A DNA stretch of 27,549 nt, taken from contig JAJYTL010000003.1 in the NCBI GenBank assembly GCA_021793055.1, forward strand, positions 1-27,549, read 5' to 3'. The notes beneath the pieces are model-generated. The model was not told the origin of the DNA. It worked only from the letters and a program-made list of their open reading frames with translations, and did no database searches. The position numbers and the translations under genes are program-made. Shown here piece after piece: positions 15,451 to 22,808 of this stretch (the stretch's first letter is position 1; every line of letters starts with the position of its first letter). Source of the stretch: Pseudomonadota bacterium. GTDB lineage: Bacteria; Pseudomonadota; Alphaproteobacteria; Ferrovibrionales; Ferrovibrionaceae.

Positions 15451-18312
15451 ATGACAAGGCAGCTGGACGTCACATCGTTCCTGTACGGTGGGAACGGCGG
15501 TTTCATCGAGCAGCTCTATCTTGCGTATCTTCGCGACCCGCAATCGGTCGACGAGAGCTGGCGGCAGTTCTTCGCCGGGCTCGGTGACGACTTCGGCACC
15601 ATCGAGCGCGAGCAGAAAGGCCCCTCGTGGCGGCGGATCAACGGCTTCGATCTTCTCGACGAGGCCGGCGTGCTTGGTCCCGACGGTCATGCCGCGAAGG
15701 CGGCGGCGAAGGCGGCGGCGAACGGCGCCGCGGTCCACGAAGAGACGCTGAACGCCATCCGCGCGGTGATGATGATCCGCGCATATCGCATCCGCGGCCA
15801 TCTCATCGCCAACCTCGATCCGCTCGGCCTCGAGGCGCCGAAGCCCCATCCCGAACTCGATCCCGCGTCCTACGGCTTCACCGAGGCCGACATGGACCGC
15901 GTGCTCTTCATCAACAACATGCTCGGGCTTGAGCAGGCGACGCTACGCGAAATTCTGGCGATCCTGCGCCGCACCTATTGCAGTACCATCGGCGTCGAGT
16001 ACATGCACATCTACCATCCGGAGCAGAAGCTCTGGATACAGGAGCGCATGGAGGGCCGCGACAAGGAAGTCTCGTTCACGCCGGAAGGCAAGATCGCGAT
16101 CCTGCGCAAGCTGGTGCAGGCCGAGGATTTCGAGCATTTCTGCCAGGTCAAGTACACCGCGACCAAGCGCTTCGGGCTCGAGGGCGGCGAGGCGCTGATC
16201 CCGGCGATGGAGCAGATCATCAAGCGCGGCGGCCAGCTCGGCGTGCGCGAGATCGCTATCGGCATGCCGCACCGCGGCCGGCTCAACGTCCTCACCTCGG
16301 TGATGTCGAAATCGTACCGCGCCGTGTTCTCGGAATTCGAGGGCAACGCGCCGCCCGACACGCTGCTCGGTTCCGGCGACGTGAAGTACCATCTTGGCAC
16401 GTCTTCCGACCGCGAGTTCGACGGCAACCGCGTGCATCTCTCGCTGGCTTCGAATCCCTCCCATCTCGAGGCGGTGGACCCGGTGGTGCTGGGCAAGGTG
16501 CGCGCCAAGCAGACCGAGTTCGGCGACACCGAGCGCACCCAGGCGCTGGCCGTGCTCATGCACGGCGACGCCGCCTTCGCCGGCCAGGGTCTGGTCGCCG
16601 AATGCTTCGGCCTCTCCGAGCTTCGCGGCTACCGCACGGGCGGCACCATCCATTTCATCGTCAACAACCAGATCGGCTTCACCACCAGCCCGCACTATTC
16701 GCGCTCCTCGCCCTATCCGAGCGACGGCGCGAAGACGGTCCAGGCGCCGATCTTCCATGTCAACGGCGACGATCCGGAGGCGGTCGTGCACGTCGCCAAG
16801 GTGGCGACCGAGTTCCGCCAGAAGTTCCACAAGGACGTCGTCATCGACATGTTCTGCTACCGCCGGCACGGGCATAACGAGTCCGACGAGCCGGCGTTCA
16901 CCCAGCCCTTGATGTACCGCGCCATCGCCAAGCATCCGACGACGCGGCAGATCTACACCGGCAAGCTGATCTCGGAAGGGCTGGTGGACGAGGCCGGGGC
17001 CGAGGCCATCGCGGCGGAAATGCGCGAGACGATGGAAAAGGACTTCGACGCAGCGCGGACCTATCGCCCCAATAAGGCCGACTGGCTGGAAGGCCGCTGG
17101 AGCGGCTTCGAGGTGGCGCCGAAAGGCGCCGCCGACGGCAACACCGGCGTCGCGCCCGAGACGCTCCGCGATATCGGCCATCGCCTCTACCAAGTGCCGG
17201 AGGGTTTCCATCTCCATCGCACCCTGCAGCGCCTCTTCCGCGGCAAGACCGAGGCCATCGAGAGCGGGCAGGGACTAGACTTCGCCACCGGCGAGGCGCT
17301 GGCCTTCGGCAGTTTGCTGCGCGAGGGCTATCCGGTGCGCCTGTCGGGCCAGGATTCGGGCCGCGGCACCTTCTCGCAACGCCACGCGGTGCTGATCGAC
17401 CAGGAGGACGAGAGCCGCTATATCCCGCTCGACAACCTGAGCGGCGACCAAGCCCGTTTCGAGGTTCACGATTCGCTACTGTCGGAAGCCGCCGTGCTCG
17501 GCTTCGAATACGGCTACAGCACCGCCGAGCCGCGCGCGCTGGTGATCTGGGAGGCGCAGTACGGCGATTTCGCCAACGGCGCCCAGGTCCTGATCGACCA
17601 GTTCATCTGCTCCTCGGAGGCGAAGTGGCAGCGCATGACCGGCCTAGTGATGATGCTGCCGCACGGCTACGAGGGCGCCGGGCCGGAACATTCCTCGGCC
17701 CGCCTCGAGCGCTATCTGCAGCTCTCGGCGGAAGGCAACATCCAGGTCGTGAACCTGACCACGCCGGCGCAGCATTTCCACGTTCTGCGCCGCCAGATGC
17801 TGCGCAAGTTCCGCAAGCCTCTGGTGATGATGACGCCGAAATCGCTGCTCCGGCACAAACTCGCGGTCTCGACCCTGGACGAGCTCGCGACCGGCACGAG
17901 CTTCCATCGCGTGCTCGCCACACCGGCGCCGTCCGGCACGGTGAAGCGCGTGGTGATGTGCGCCGGCAAGATATATTTCGATCTTCTCGAGGCGATGGAA
18001 AAGCATGAGATCAAGGACACCATGCTGATCCGGATTGAGCAGCTCTATCCCTTCCCGGACGATGCCCTTGCGGCGCAGCTTGCCAAGGCGACGAAGGCCG
18101 AGCGCATCGTGTGGTGCCAGGAAGAACCGCGAAACATGGGCGCCTTCTTCTTCGTCGAGCCGCGCATCGAACAGGTGCTGGCCGCCGTCGGAGCCAAGGT
18201 CAAGCGCGCCCGCTATGCCGGCCGCGCCGAAGCGGCGGCACCGGCGACCGGGCTTTATCGCAAACATTTGCTCGAACAGACGACGCTCGTGGAAGACGCG
18301 CTGCTCGGATAG
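15451..18312 (+). CDS. sucA: 2-oxoglutarate dehydrogenase E1 component
   Basis: Thiamine-diphosphate-dependent decarboxylase of the 2-oxoglutarate dehydrogenase complex; it transfers the succinyl group to lipoyl-SucB. The protein has 953 residues from this start. FLYGGNGGFIEQLYLAYL with SVDESWRQFF at the N-terminus is the E1o-specific start region. GMPHRGRLNVL, the FHVNGDDPEAVVHVAK segment and YRRHGHNESDEP form the cofactor core. LSGQDSGRGTFSQRHAV and WEAQYGDFANGAQVLIDQF lie in the pyrimidine domain, and EEPRNMGAFFFVEPRI is near the C-terminus. Residues about 75-95 are an Ala/Lys linker encoded by a 12-base repeat. The start is uncertain: ATG 15451 matches the family N-terminus but lacks a well-spaced ribosome-binding site (GGAAGG is 17 bases away). 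An in-frame TTG at 15406 would add 15 residues. Confidence 0.94.
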   Translation: MTRQLDVTSFLYGGNGGFIEQLYLAYLRDPQSVDESWRQFFAGLGDDFGTIEREQKGPSWRRINGFDLLDEAGVLGPDGHAAKAAAKAAANGAAVHEETLNAIRAVMMIRAYRIRGHLIANLDPLGLEAPKPHPELDPASYGFTEADMDRVLFINNMLGLEQATLREILAILRRTYCSTIGVEYMHIYHPEQKLWIQERMEGRDKEVSFTPEGKIAILRKLVQAEDFEHFCQVKYTATKRFGLEGGEALIPAMEQIIKRGGQLGVREIAIGMPHRGRLNVLTSVMSKSYRAVFSEFEGNAPPDTLLGSGDVKYHLGTSSDREFDGNRVHLSLASNPSHLEAVDPVVLGKVRAKQTEFGDTERTQALAVLMHGDAAFAGQGLVAECFGLSELRGYRTGGTIHFIVNNQIGFTTSPHYSRSSPYPSDGAKTVQAPIFHVNGDDPEAVVHVAKVATEFRQKFHKDVVIDMFCYRRHGHNESDEPAFTQPLMYRAIAKHPTTRQIYTGKLISEGLVDEAGAEAIAAEMRETMEKDFDAARTYRPNKADWLEGRWSGFEVAPKGAADGNTGVAPETLRDIGHRLYQVPEGFHLHRTLQRLFRGKTEAIESGQGLDFATGEALAFGSLLREGYPVRLSGQDSGRGTFSQRHAVLIDQEDESRYIPLDNLSGDQARFEVHDSLLSEAAVLGFEYGYSTAEPRALVIWEAQYGDFANGAQVLIDQFICSSEAKWQRMTGLVMMLPHGYEGAGPEHSSARLERYLQLSAEGNIQVVNLTTPAQHFHVLRRQMLRKFRKPLVMMTPKSLLRHKLAVSTLDELATGTSFHRVLATPAPSGTVKRVVMCAGKIYFDLLEAMEKHEIKDTMLIRIEQLYPFPDDALAAQLAKATKAERIVWCQEEPRNMGAFFFVEPRIEQVLAAVGAKVKRARYAGRAEAAAPATGLYRKHLLEQTTLVEDALLG
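15694..15729 (+). repeat. 12-base tandem repeat inside sucA (Ala-Lys-Ala-Ala linker)
   Basis: GCGAAGGCGGCG occurs twice in a row (15694-15717), and a diverged third unit follows to 15729. It encodes AKAA units joining the N-terminal helix region to the rest of E1. It is in frame and length-variable by nature, so it is probably a tolerated linker expansion. Confidence 0.7.
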
Positions 18313-18321
18313 AGGGAGACC

Positions 18322-19551
18322 ATGACGGTAGAAATCCGCGTCCCCGCCATGGGGGAATCGATCACCGAGGCGATCGTCCACCAGTGGTTCAAGAAGGTTG
18401 GCGACGCCGTCGCCGTCGACGAGCCGCTGTTGGAGCTCGAGACCGACAAGGTCGCGATCGAGGTCAACGCCACCGCCGCCGGCGTGCTCGAGGAAATCAA
18501 GGCCGATGCCGGCGCCACCGTCACGGTCGGCGCAGTAATCGGCGCGATCAAGGAAGGTGCCGCGCCAAGCGCCAAGCCGGCCGCGGCCAAGCCAGCGACC
18601 GCGCCGCAAGCGGCGCCGCAGCCTGCCGCCCAACCCGCGCCGCAACCTGCGGCCCCGCCGGCGGCGGGTGCCGCGGCCTTGCCCGCCGCGCGCAAGATGA
18701 TCGCGGAACAGGGGCTCGAAGGCCAGGCCATCGCCGGCACCGGCAAAGGCGGCCGCGTCACCAAGGGCGACGTGCTCGGCCATCTCGCGGCGGCGCCGGC
18801 GGCAGCGCCCGCGCCGGTCGCGGCCAAGCCCTCGGGGCCGCGGCCCGAGGCGGCGCGCGAGGAGCGCGTCCGCATGTCGCAGCTTCGCCGGCGCATCGCG
18901 CAGCGGCTCAAGGAGGCGCAGAACACCGCCGCCATGCTCACTACCTTCAACGAGGTGGACATGAGCGCGGTGATGGCGGCCCGCGCCCGCTACCGCGACG
19001 CCTTCGAAAAGCGCCACGGCGTCCGCCTCGGCTTCATGAGCTTCTTCGTCAAGGCGGCGATCGTCGCCTTGAAGGACGTGCCGGCCTGCAACGCCGAGAT
19101 CGACGGCGATGATGTCGTCTACAAGAACTACTATCACATCGGCGTCGCGGTTTCGGCGCCGCAGGGGCTGATCGTGCCGGTGGTGCGTGACGCCGACCAG
19201 ATGGGCTTTTCCGATATCGAGAAGACGATCAACGATCTCGGCAAGCGCGCCCGCGACGGCAAGCTCAAGCTCGACGAGCTGCAAGGCGGCACCTTCACCA
19301 TATCGAACGGTGGCATTTTCGGCTCGCTGCTGTCGACGCCGATCCTCAATCCGCCGCAGGCCGCGATTCTCGGCATGCACAAGATCCAGGACCGTCCCAT
19401 GGTGGTGGACGGCAAGATCGAGGCGCGGCCGATGATGTATCTGGCGCTGTCCTACGATCATCGCATCATCGACGGCCGCGAGGCCGTGACCGCGCTGGTC
19501 AGGATGAAGGAGTGCCTGGAAGACCCCGAGCGGATTTTGCTCGATCTCTAA
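18322..19551 (+). CDS. sucB: Dihydrolipoyllysine-residue succinyltransferase (E2)
   Basis: Core of the 2-oxoglutarate dehydrogenase complex; it transfers the succinyl group from lipoyl-lysine to CoA. It has 409 residues. The lipoyl domain covers 1-77, with the lipoylated K43 in ETDKVAIEV. A Pro/Ala/Gln linker (about 79-117) and the peripheral-subunit-binding domain (118-155: LPAARKMIAEQGLEGQ, GTGKGGRVTKGDVL) follow. The catalytic domain starts near 180 and ends with SYDHRIIDG (H380, D384). The linker plus the single lipoyl domain is the normal SucB layout. AGAGGGAGACC precedes the ATG 9 bases after the sucA stop. lpdA follows after 22 bases. Confidence 0.96.
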   Translation: MTVEIRVPAMGESITEAIVHQWFKKVGDAVAVDEPLLELETDKVAIEVNATAAGVLEEIKADAGATVTVGAVIGAIKEGAAPSAKPAAAKPATAPQAAPQPAAQPAPQPAAPPAAGAAALPAARKMIAEQGLEGQAIAGTGKGGRVTKGDVLGHLAAAPAAAPAPVAAKPSGPRPEAAREERVRMSQLRRRIAQRLKEAQNTAAMLTTFNEVDMSAVMAARARYRDAFEKRHGVRLGFMSFFVKAAIVALKDVPACNAEIDGDDVVYKNYYHIGVAVSAPQGLIVPVVRDADQMGFSDIEKTINDLGKRARDGKLKLDELQGGTFTISNGGIFGSLLSTPILNPPQAAILGMHKIQDRPMVVDGKIEARPMMYLALSYDHRIIDGREAVTALVRMKECLEDPERILLDL

Positions 19552-19573
19552 TCCGATTTTCAAGGAGCGCGTC

Positions 19574-20983
19574 ATGGCCGATCAAGCCTTCGATGTCATC
19601 GTGATCGGCGGTGGGCCGGGCGGCTATGTCGCGGCGATCCGCGCCGCCCAGCTCGGGCTGAAGGCCGCCTGCGTCGAGAAGCTGCCGACCTTGGGCGGCA
19701 CCTGCCTCAATGTCGGCTGCATCCCCTCGAAGGCGCTGCTGCAATCCTCCGAGGTCTTCGAGGAGGCGGGCCACGCCTTGGCGCAGCACGGCATCGCGGT
19801 GGCGGCGCCGAAGCTCGATCTCTCCCAGATGCTGGCGCGCAAGGACAAGGTCGTTCAGGACAACGTCAATGGCGTCGCCTTCCTGTTCCGCAAGAACAAG
19901 GTGACCTGGGTCCAGGGCGAAGGCCGGCTCGGCGGGTCCGGCACGGTTCTGGTCAAGGGCGCCGACGGCGCCGAAAGCAAGCTTACCGCGCCGCACATAA
20001 TCATCGCCACCGGTTCCGAGACCATGCCGCTGCCCGGCGTCGAGATCGACGAGGAGAAGATCGTCACCTCGACCGGGGCGCTGAAGCTGCCGGCGGTGCC
20101 GAAGACCATGGCGGTGATCGGTGCCGGTTATATCGGCCTCGAAATGGGCACCGTGTGGCGGCGCCTCGGCACCGAGGTGACGGTGATCGAGGTGCTGGAC
20201 CGCATCTTGCCCGGCATGGACAGCGAAATCGCCACCCAGGCGCAGCGTATCCTGAAAAAGCAGGGCATGAACTTCCGCCTTGGCACCAAGGTGACGGAAG
20301 CGAAGAAAGGCAAGGCGGGCGTCGCGCTCGGGCTGACGTCGGCCGCCGGCGGTGCTGCCGAAAGCCTCACCGTCGATGTCGTGCTGGTGGCCATTGGCCG
20401 CCGGCCGCTGACCCGCGGCCTCGATCTCGAGAAGGCCGGCGTGAAGCTCGACGAGCGCGGGCGCATCGCGATCGATCACAATTTCCGCACCTCGGCCGCC
20501 GGCATCTATGCCATCGGCGACGTGGTGGTCGGGCCGATGCTGGCGCATAAGGCCGAGGACGAAGGCGCCGCCTGCGCCGAGATCATCGCCGGGCAGAAGC
20601 CCGAGATCAATTACGACGCCATTCCGGGCGTGGTCTATACCTGGCCCGAGATCGGCAGCGTCGGCAAGACCGAGGAGCAGCTGAAGGCCGCGGGCGTCGC
20701 CTATAAGGTCGGCAAGTTCCCCTTCAGCGCCAACGGCCGCGCCCGCGCCATGGCGGCGACTGACGGCCAGGTGAAGATTCTCGCCGATGCCGCGACCGAT
20801 CGCATCTTGGGCGCCCACATCATCGGGCCGGACGCCGGCACGCTGATCCAGGAGCTGGTGCTGGCGATCGAATTCGGTGCCTCGGCCGAGGATATCGCGC
20901 GCACCTCGCACGCCCACCCGACGCTGACCGAGGCGGTGCGCGAGGCGGCGCTCGCGGTCGCCGGCCGCGCGATCCACATCTAG
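19574..20983 (+). CDS. lpdA: Dihydrolipoyl dehydrogenase (E3)
   Basis: FAD-dependent reoxidation of dihydrolipoyl groups with NAD. It has 469 residues. The FAD motif VIGGGPGGYVAAIRAAQLG is at residues 10-28. The redox disulfide is CLNVGC (C44, C49). The NAD Rossmann motif VIGAGYIGLEMG is near residue 180. The second FAD motif (YAIGDVV) lies near residue 313. The active-site pair of the partner subunit is HPTLTE (H448, E453). AAGGAG lies before the ATG. Directly after sucB, it is the E3 of this complex and may also serve the pyruvate and glycine complexes. It converges with xerC after 39 bases. Confidence 0.96.
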   Translation: MADQAFDVIVIGGGPGGYVAAIRAAQLGLKAACVEKLPTLGGTCLNVGCIPSKALLQSSEVFEEAGHALAQHGIAVAAPKLDLSQMLARKDKVVQDNVNGVAFLFRKNKVTWVQGEGRLGGSGTVLVKGADGAESKLTAPHIIIATGSETMPLPGVEIDEEKIVTSTGALKLPAVPKTMAVIGAGYIGLEMGTVWRRLGTEVTVIEVLDRILPGMDSEIATQAQRILKKQGMNFRLGTKVTEAKKGKAGVALGLTSAAGGAAESLTVDVVLVAIGRRPLTRGLDLEKAGVKLDERGRIAIDHNFRTSAAGIYAIGDVVVGPMLAHKAEDEGAACAEIIAGQKPEINYDAIPGVVYTWPEIGSVGKTEEQLKAAGVAYKVGKFPFSANGRARAMAATDGQVKILADAATDRILGAHIIGPDAGTLIQELVLAIEFGASAEDIARTSHAHPTLTEAVREAALAVAGRAIHI

Positions 20984-21022
20984 AGCGCCTTCATCGGCGC
21001 CGGAGCTGCCGCGCCGCCCGCG

Positions 21023-21982
21023 TCAGTTCTTCTTGCCGCCGGCGTGCGGATGGGCGGCCGCGTAAACGCTGTAGAGGCGTTCCGCGTCCACCGCCGTGTA
21101 GCGCTGCGTGGTGGACAGCGAGGCGTGGCCCAAGAGTTCCTGAATGGTGCGGAGATCGCCACCGGCTTCGAGCAGATGCGTGGCGAAGCTGTGGCGGAGC
21201 GCATGCGGCGTCGCCCGCTCGGAAAGCCCGAGCCGGACGCGGATGCGCCGCATCTCGCGTTCGGCGACCGCGGCATCGAGCCGCTTGCCGCGGGCGCCGC
21301 GAAACAGCGGATCGAGCCGGCCGATCGGATAGGGGCAAATCGCGACATAGGCGGTGAGCGCCTGGCGCACGACCGGCAGAACCGGGACGTGCCGCTCCTT
21401 CCGTCCCTTGCCGAGCACGACCAGCACTTCGCCCGCCGGCGCGTCGCCGCCGTTCAGGCTCAAGGCCTCGGCGATGCGCAGGCCGCAGCCATAGAGAAGT
21501 GTAAAGAGCGCGGTGTCGCGGGCCGCGATCCAGGGCGCGCGGCGCGTATCCGGCGCGCCGGCCTCAGCAATGACGTCCCGCGCCGCGTCCGCGCTCAAGG
21601 GCCGCGGCAGGTTCTTCGGCAGCTTCGGCGGCCGGATGACGTCGAAGGCCGCGTTCTCGATCAGGTCGCGCCGCGCCAGGCGGCGGAACAAGCTTCTGAG
21701 CGTCGAGATGGCGCGCGCGTTCGAGGCCGGCGAGAGACCCTGGCGCCGGCGCTCGGCGAGAAAGCTCCGGACGTCGGCCGGCGTCACCTTGGCGAGATCG
21801 GCGAGACCGGGCGGACCGCCGAAATGACCGCTCAGGAAACTCAGAAAGGCGCGAAAATCCTGCGTATAGGCGACGACGGTCTTGGGCGAGGCGCGGCGCT
21901 CGTCGGCGAGCCATTCCAGCCATTCCGCCGCCGCCCGATCGAGTGCGGGATCGGCAGCATAGGGTGTCGCGGGCGGCCTCAC
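21023..21982 (-). CDS. xerC: Tyrosine recombinase XerC
   Basis: Site-specific recombinase that, with XerD, resolves chromosome dimers at dif. It has 319 residues. An N-terminal SAM-like DNA-binding domain (about 10-115, SPKTVVAYTQDFRAF) is followed by the catalytic domain, with R169 (GCGLRIAEALSL), the lysine loop GKGRKERHVP (191-200), H260 and R263 (PHALRHSFATHLLE), H286 (LGHASLSTTQRY) and nucleophile Y295. It starts at GTG 21982 with GAAGG seven bases upstream. It is a housekeeping recombinase and not a phage or integron integrase: no attachment site or cargo is near. It lies 60 bases downstream of the talC gene on the same strand and is probably co-transcribed with it. Confidence 0.92.
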   Translation of the reverse strand: MRPPATPYAADPALDRAAAEWLEWLADERRASPKTVVAYTQDFRAFLSFLSGHFGGPPGLADLAKVTPADVRSFLAERRRQGLSPASNARAISTLRSLFRRLARRDLIENAAFDVIRPPKLPKNLPRPLSADAARDVIAEAGAPDTRRAPWIAARDTALFTLLYGCGLRIAEALSLNGGDAPAGEVLVVLGKGRKERHVPVLPVVRQALTAYVAICPYPIGRLDPLFRGARGKRLDAAVAEREMRRIRVRLGLSERATPHALRHSFATHLLEAGGDLRTIQELLGHASLSTTQRYTAVDAERLYSVYAAAHPHAGGKKN

Positions 21983-22042
21983 GGCGTGGCCTTCGGGCGG
22001 CGGGTCAATGCGTGTCCGGCCGGCCGCGGGCGCAAGGGCGGA

Positions 22043-22705
22043 TCAGGACGGCAGGATCGATTGGCCGGTCTTCTGCCAATCGGCGAGGAAGGCCGCGAGG
22101 CCCTTGTCGGTCAGCGGGTGCTGGGCGAGCTTGCGCATCACGTCGGGCGGCAGCGTCACCACGTCGGCGCCGAGTTGCGCCGCCGCCACCACATGCATCG
22201 GGTGGCGCACCGAGGCGACCAGAACCTCGGTGCGGAAGTGGTCGTACTGGTCGTAGATGGTGACGATATCGGCGATCAGGCGCATGCCGTCCTCGCCGAT
22301 GTCGTCGAGACGGCCGACGAAGGGCGAGACGAAGGTGGCGCCGGCCTTGGCGGCGAGGATCGCCTGCGCGGCCGAGAAACAGAGCGTGACGTTGACCTTG
22401 ATGCCGGCCTTCGAGAGCGTCTTGCAGGTCTTGAGGCCGGGCATGGTGAGCGGCACCTTGACGCAGACGTTCTCGGCGATCTCGGCAAGATAGCGGCCTT
22501 CCTTGACCATGGCGTCATAGTCCACCGCCGTGACCTCGGCGCTCACCGGCCCCTCGACCAGGGCGCATATCTCGCCGATCACCTCGCGCATCGGCCGCCC
22601 GGACTTCATCACCAGCGACGGGTTGGTGGTGACGCCGTCGACGAGGCCGGTCGCGGCCAGATCGGCGATTTCGCTGGTGTCGGCGGTATCGACGAAGAAT
22701 TTCAT
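22043..22705 (-). CDS. tal: TalC/FSA-family transaldolase
   Basis: A 220-residue class I aldolase of the small transaldolase family. MKFFVDTADTSEIADL, GVTTNPSLVMKSG (24-36) and the Schiff-base lysine K83 in VCVKVPLTM are clear. Such genes are often labelled fructose-6-phosphate aldolase. Two residues argue otherwise: E57 (SAEVTA) occupies the place of Gln59 in E. coli FSA, and F129 (SPFVGRLDD) that of Tyr131; Glu and Phe are the transaldolase states. The likely reaction is sedoheptulose 7-phosphate plus glyceraldehyde 3-phosphate to erythrose 4-phosphate plus fructose 6-phosphate, which supplies erythrose 4-phosphate. ATG 22705 has AGGAA upstream and begins exactly with the family N-terminus; open frame further upstream lacks similarity. 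It is divergent from priA across 103 bases. Confidence 0.9.
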   Translation of the reverse strand: MKFFVDTADTSEIADLAATGLVDGVTTNPSLVMKSGRPMREVIGEICALVEGPVSAEVTAVDYDAMVKEGRYLAEIAENVCVKVPLTMPGLKTCKTLSKAGIKVNVTLCFSAAQAILAAKAGATFVSPFVGRLDDIGEDGMRLIADIVTIYDQYDHFRTEVLVASVRHPMHVVAAAQLGADVVTLPPDVMRKLAQHPLTDKGLAAFLADWQKTGQSILPS

Positions 22706-22808
22706 AAGCGCGTTCCTGAATGGCGGCGGTGGCCGGGATGGCGAAAGGGGACGGTCGAGACGGGGCGCGGCGTGGTGGCGACTCGTTTCCTTCGTTAAAG
22801 TGTAGCCC

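Noticed and set aside
17644..19575. Long minus-strand open frame of 643 codons opposite sucA/sucB
   Set aside because: It is a by-product of high GC at third codon positions in sucA and sucB. The translation is His/Asp/Arg-rich without domain motifs, and the plus strand carries complete enzymes.
21023..21982. Phage or island integrase
   Set aside because: Length, domain order and chromosomal context beside talC and priA fit housekeeping XerC. No tRNA, att repeats or cargo genes are nearby.
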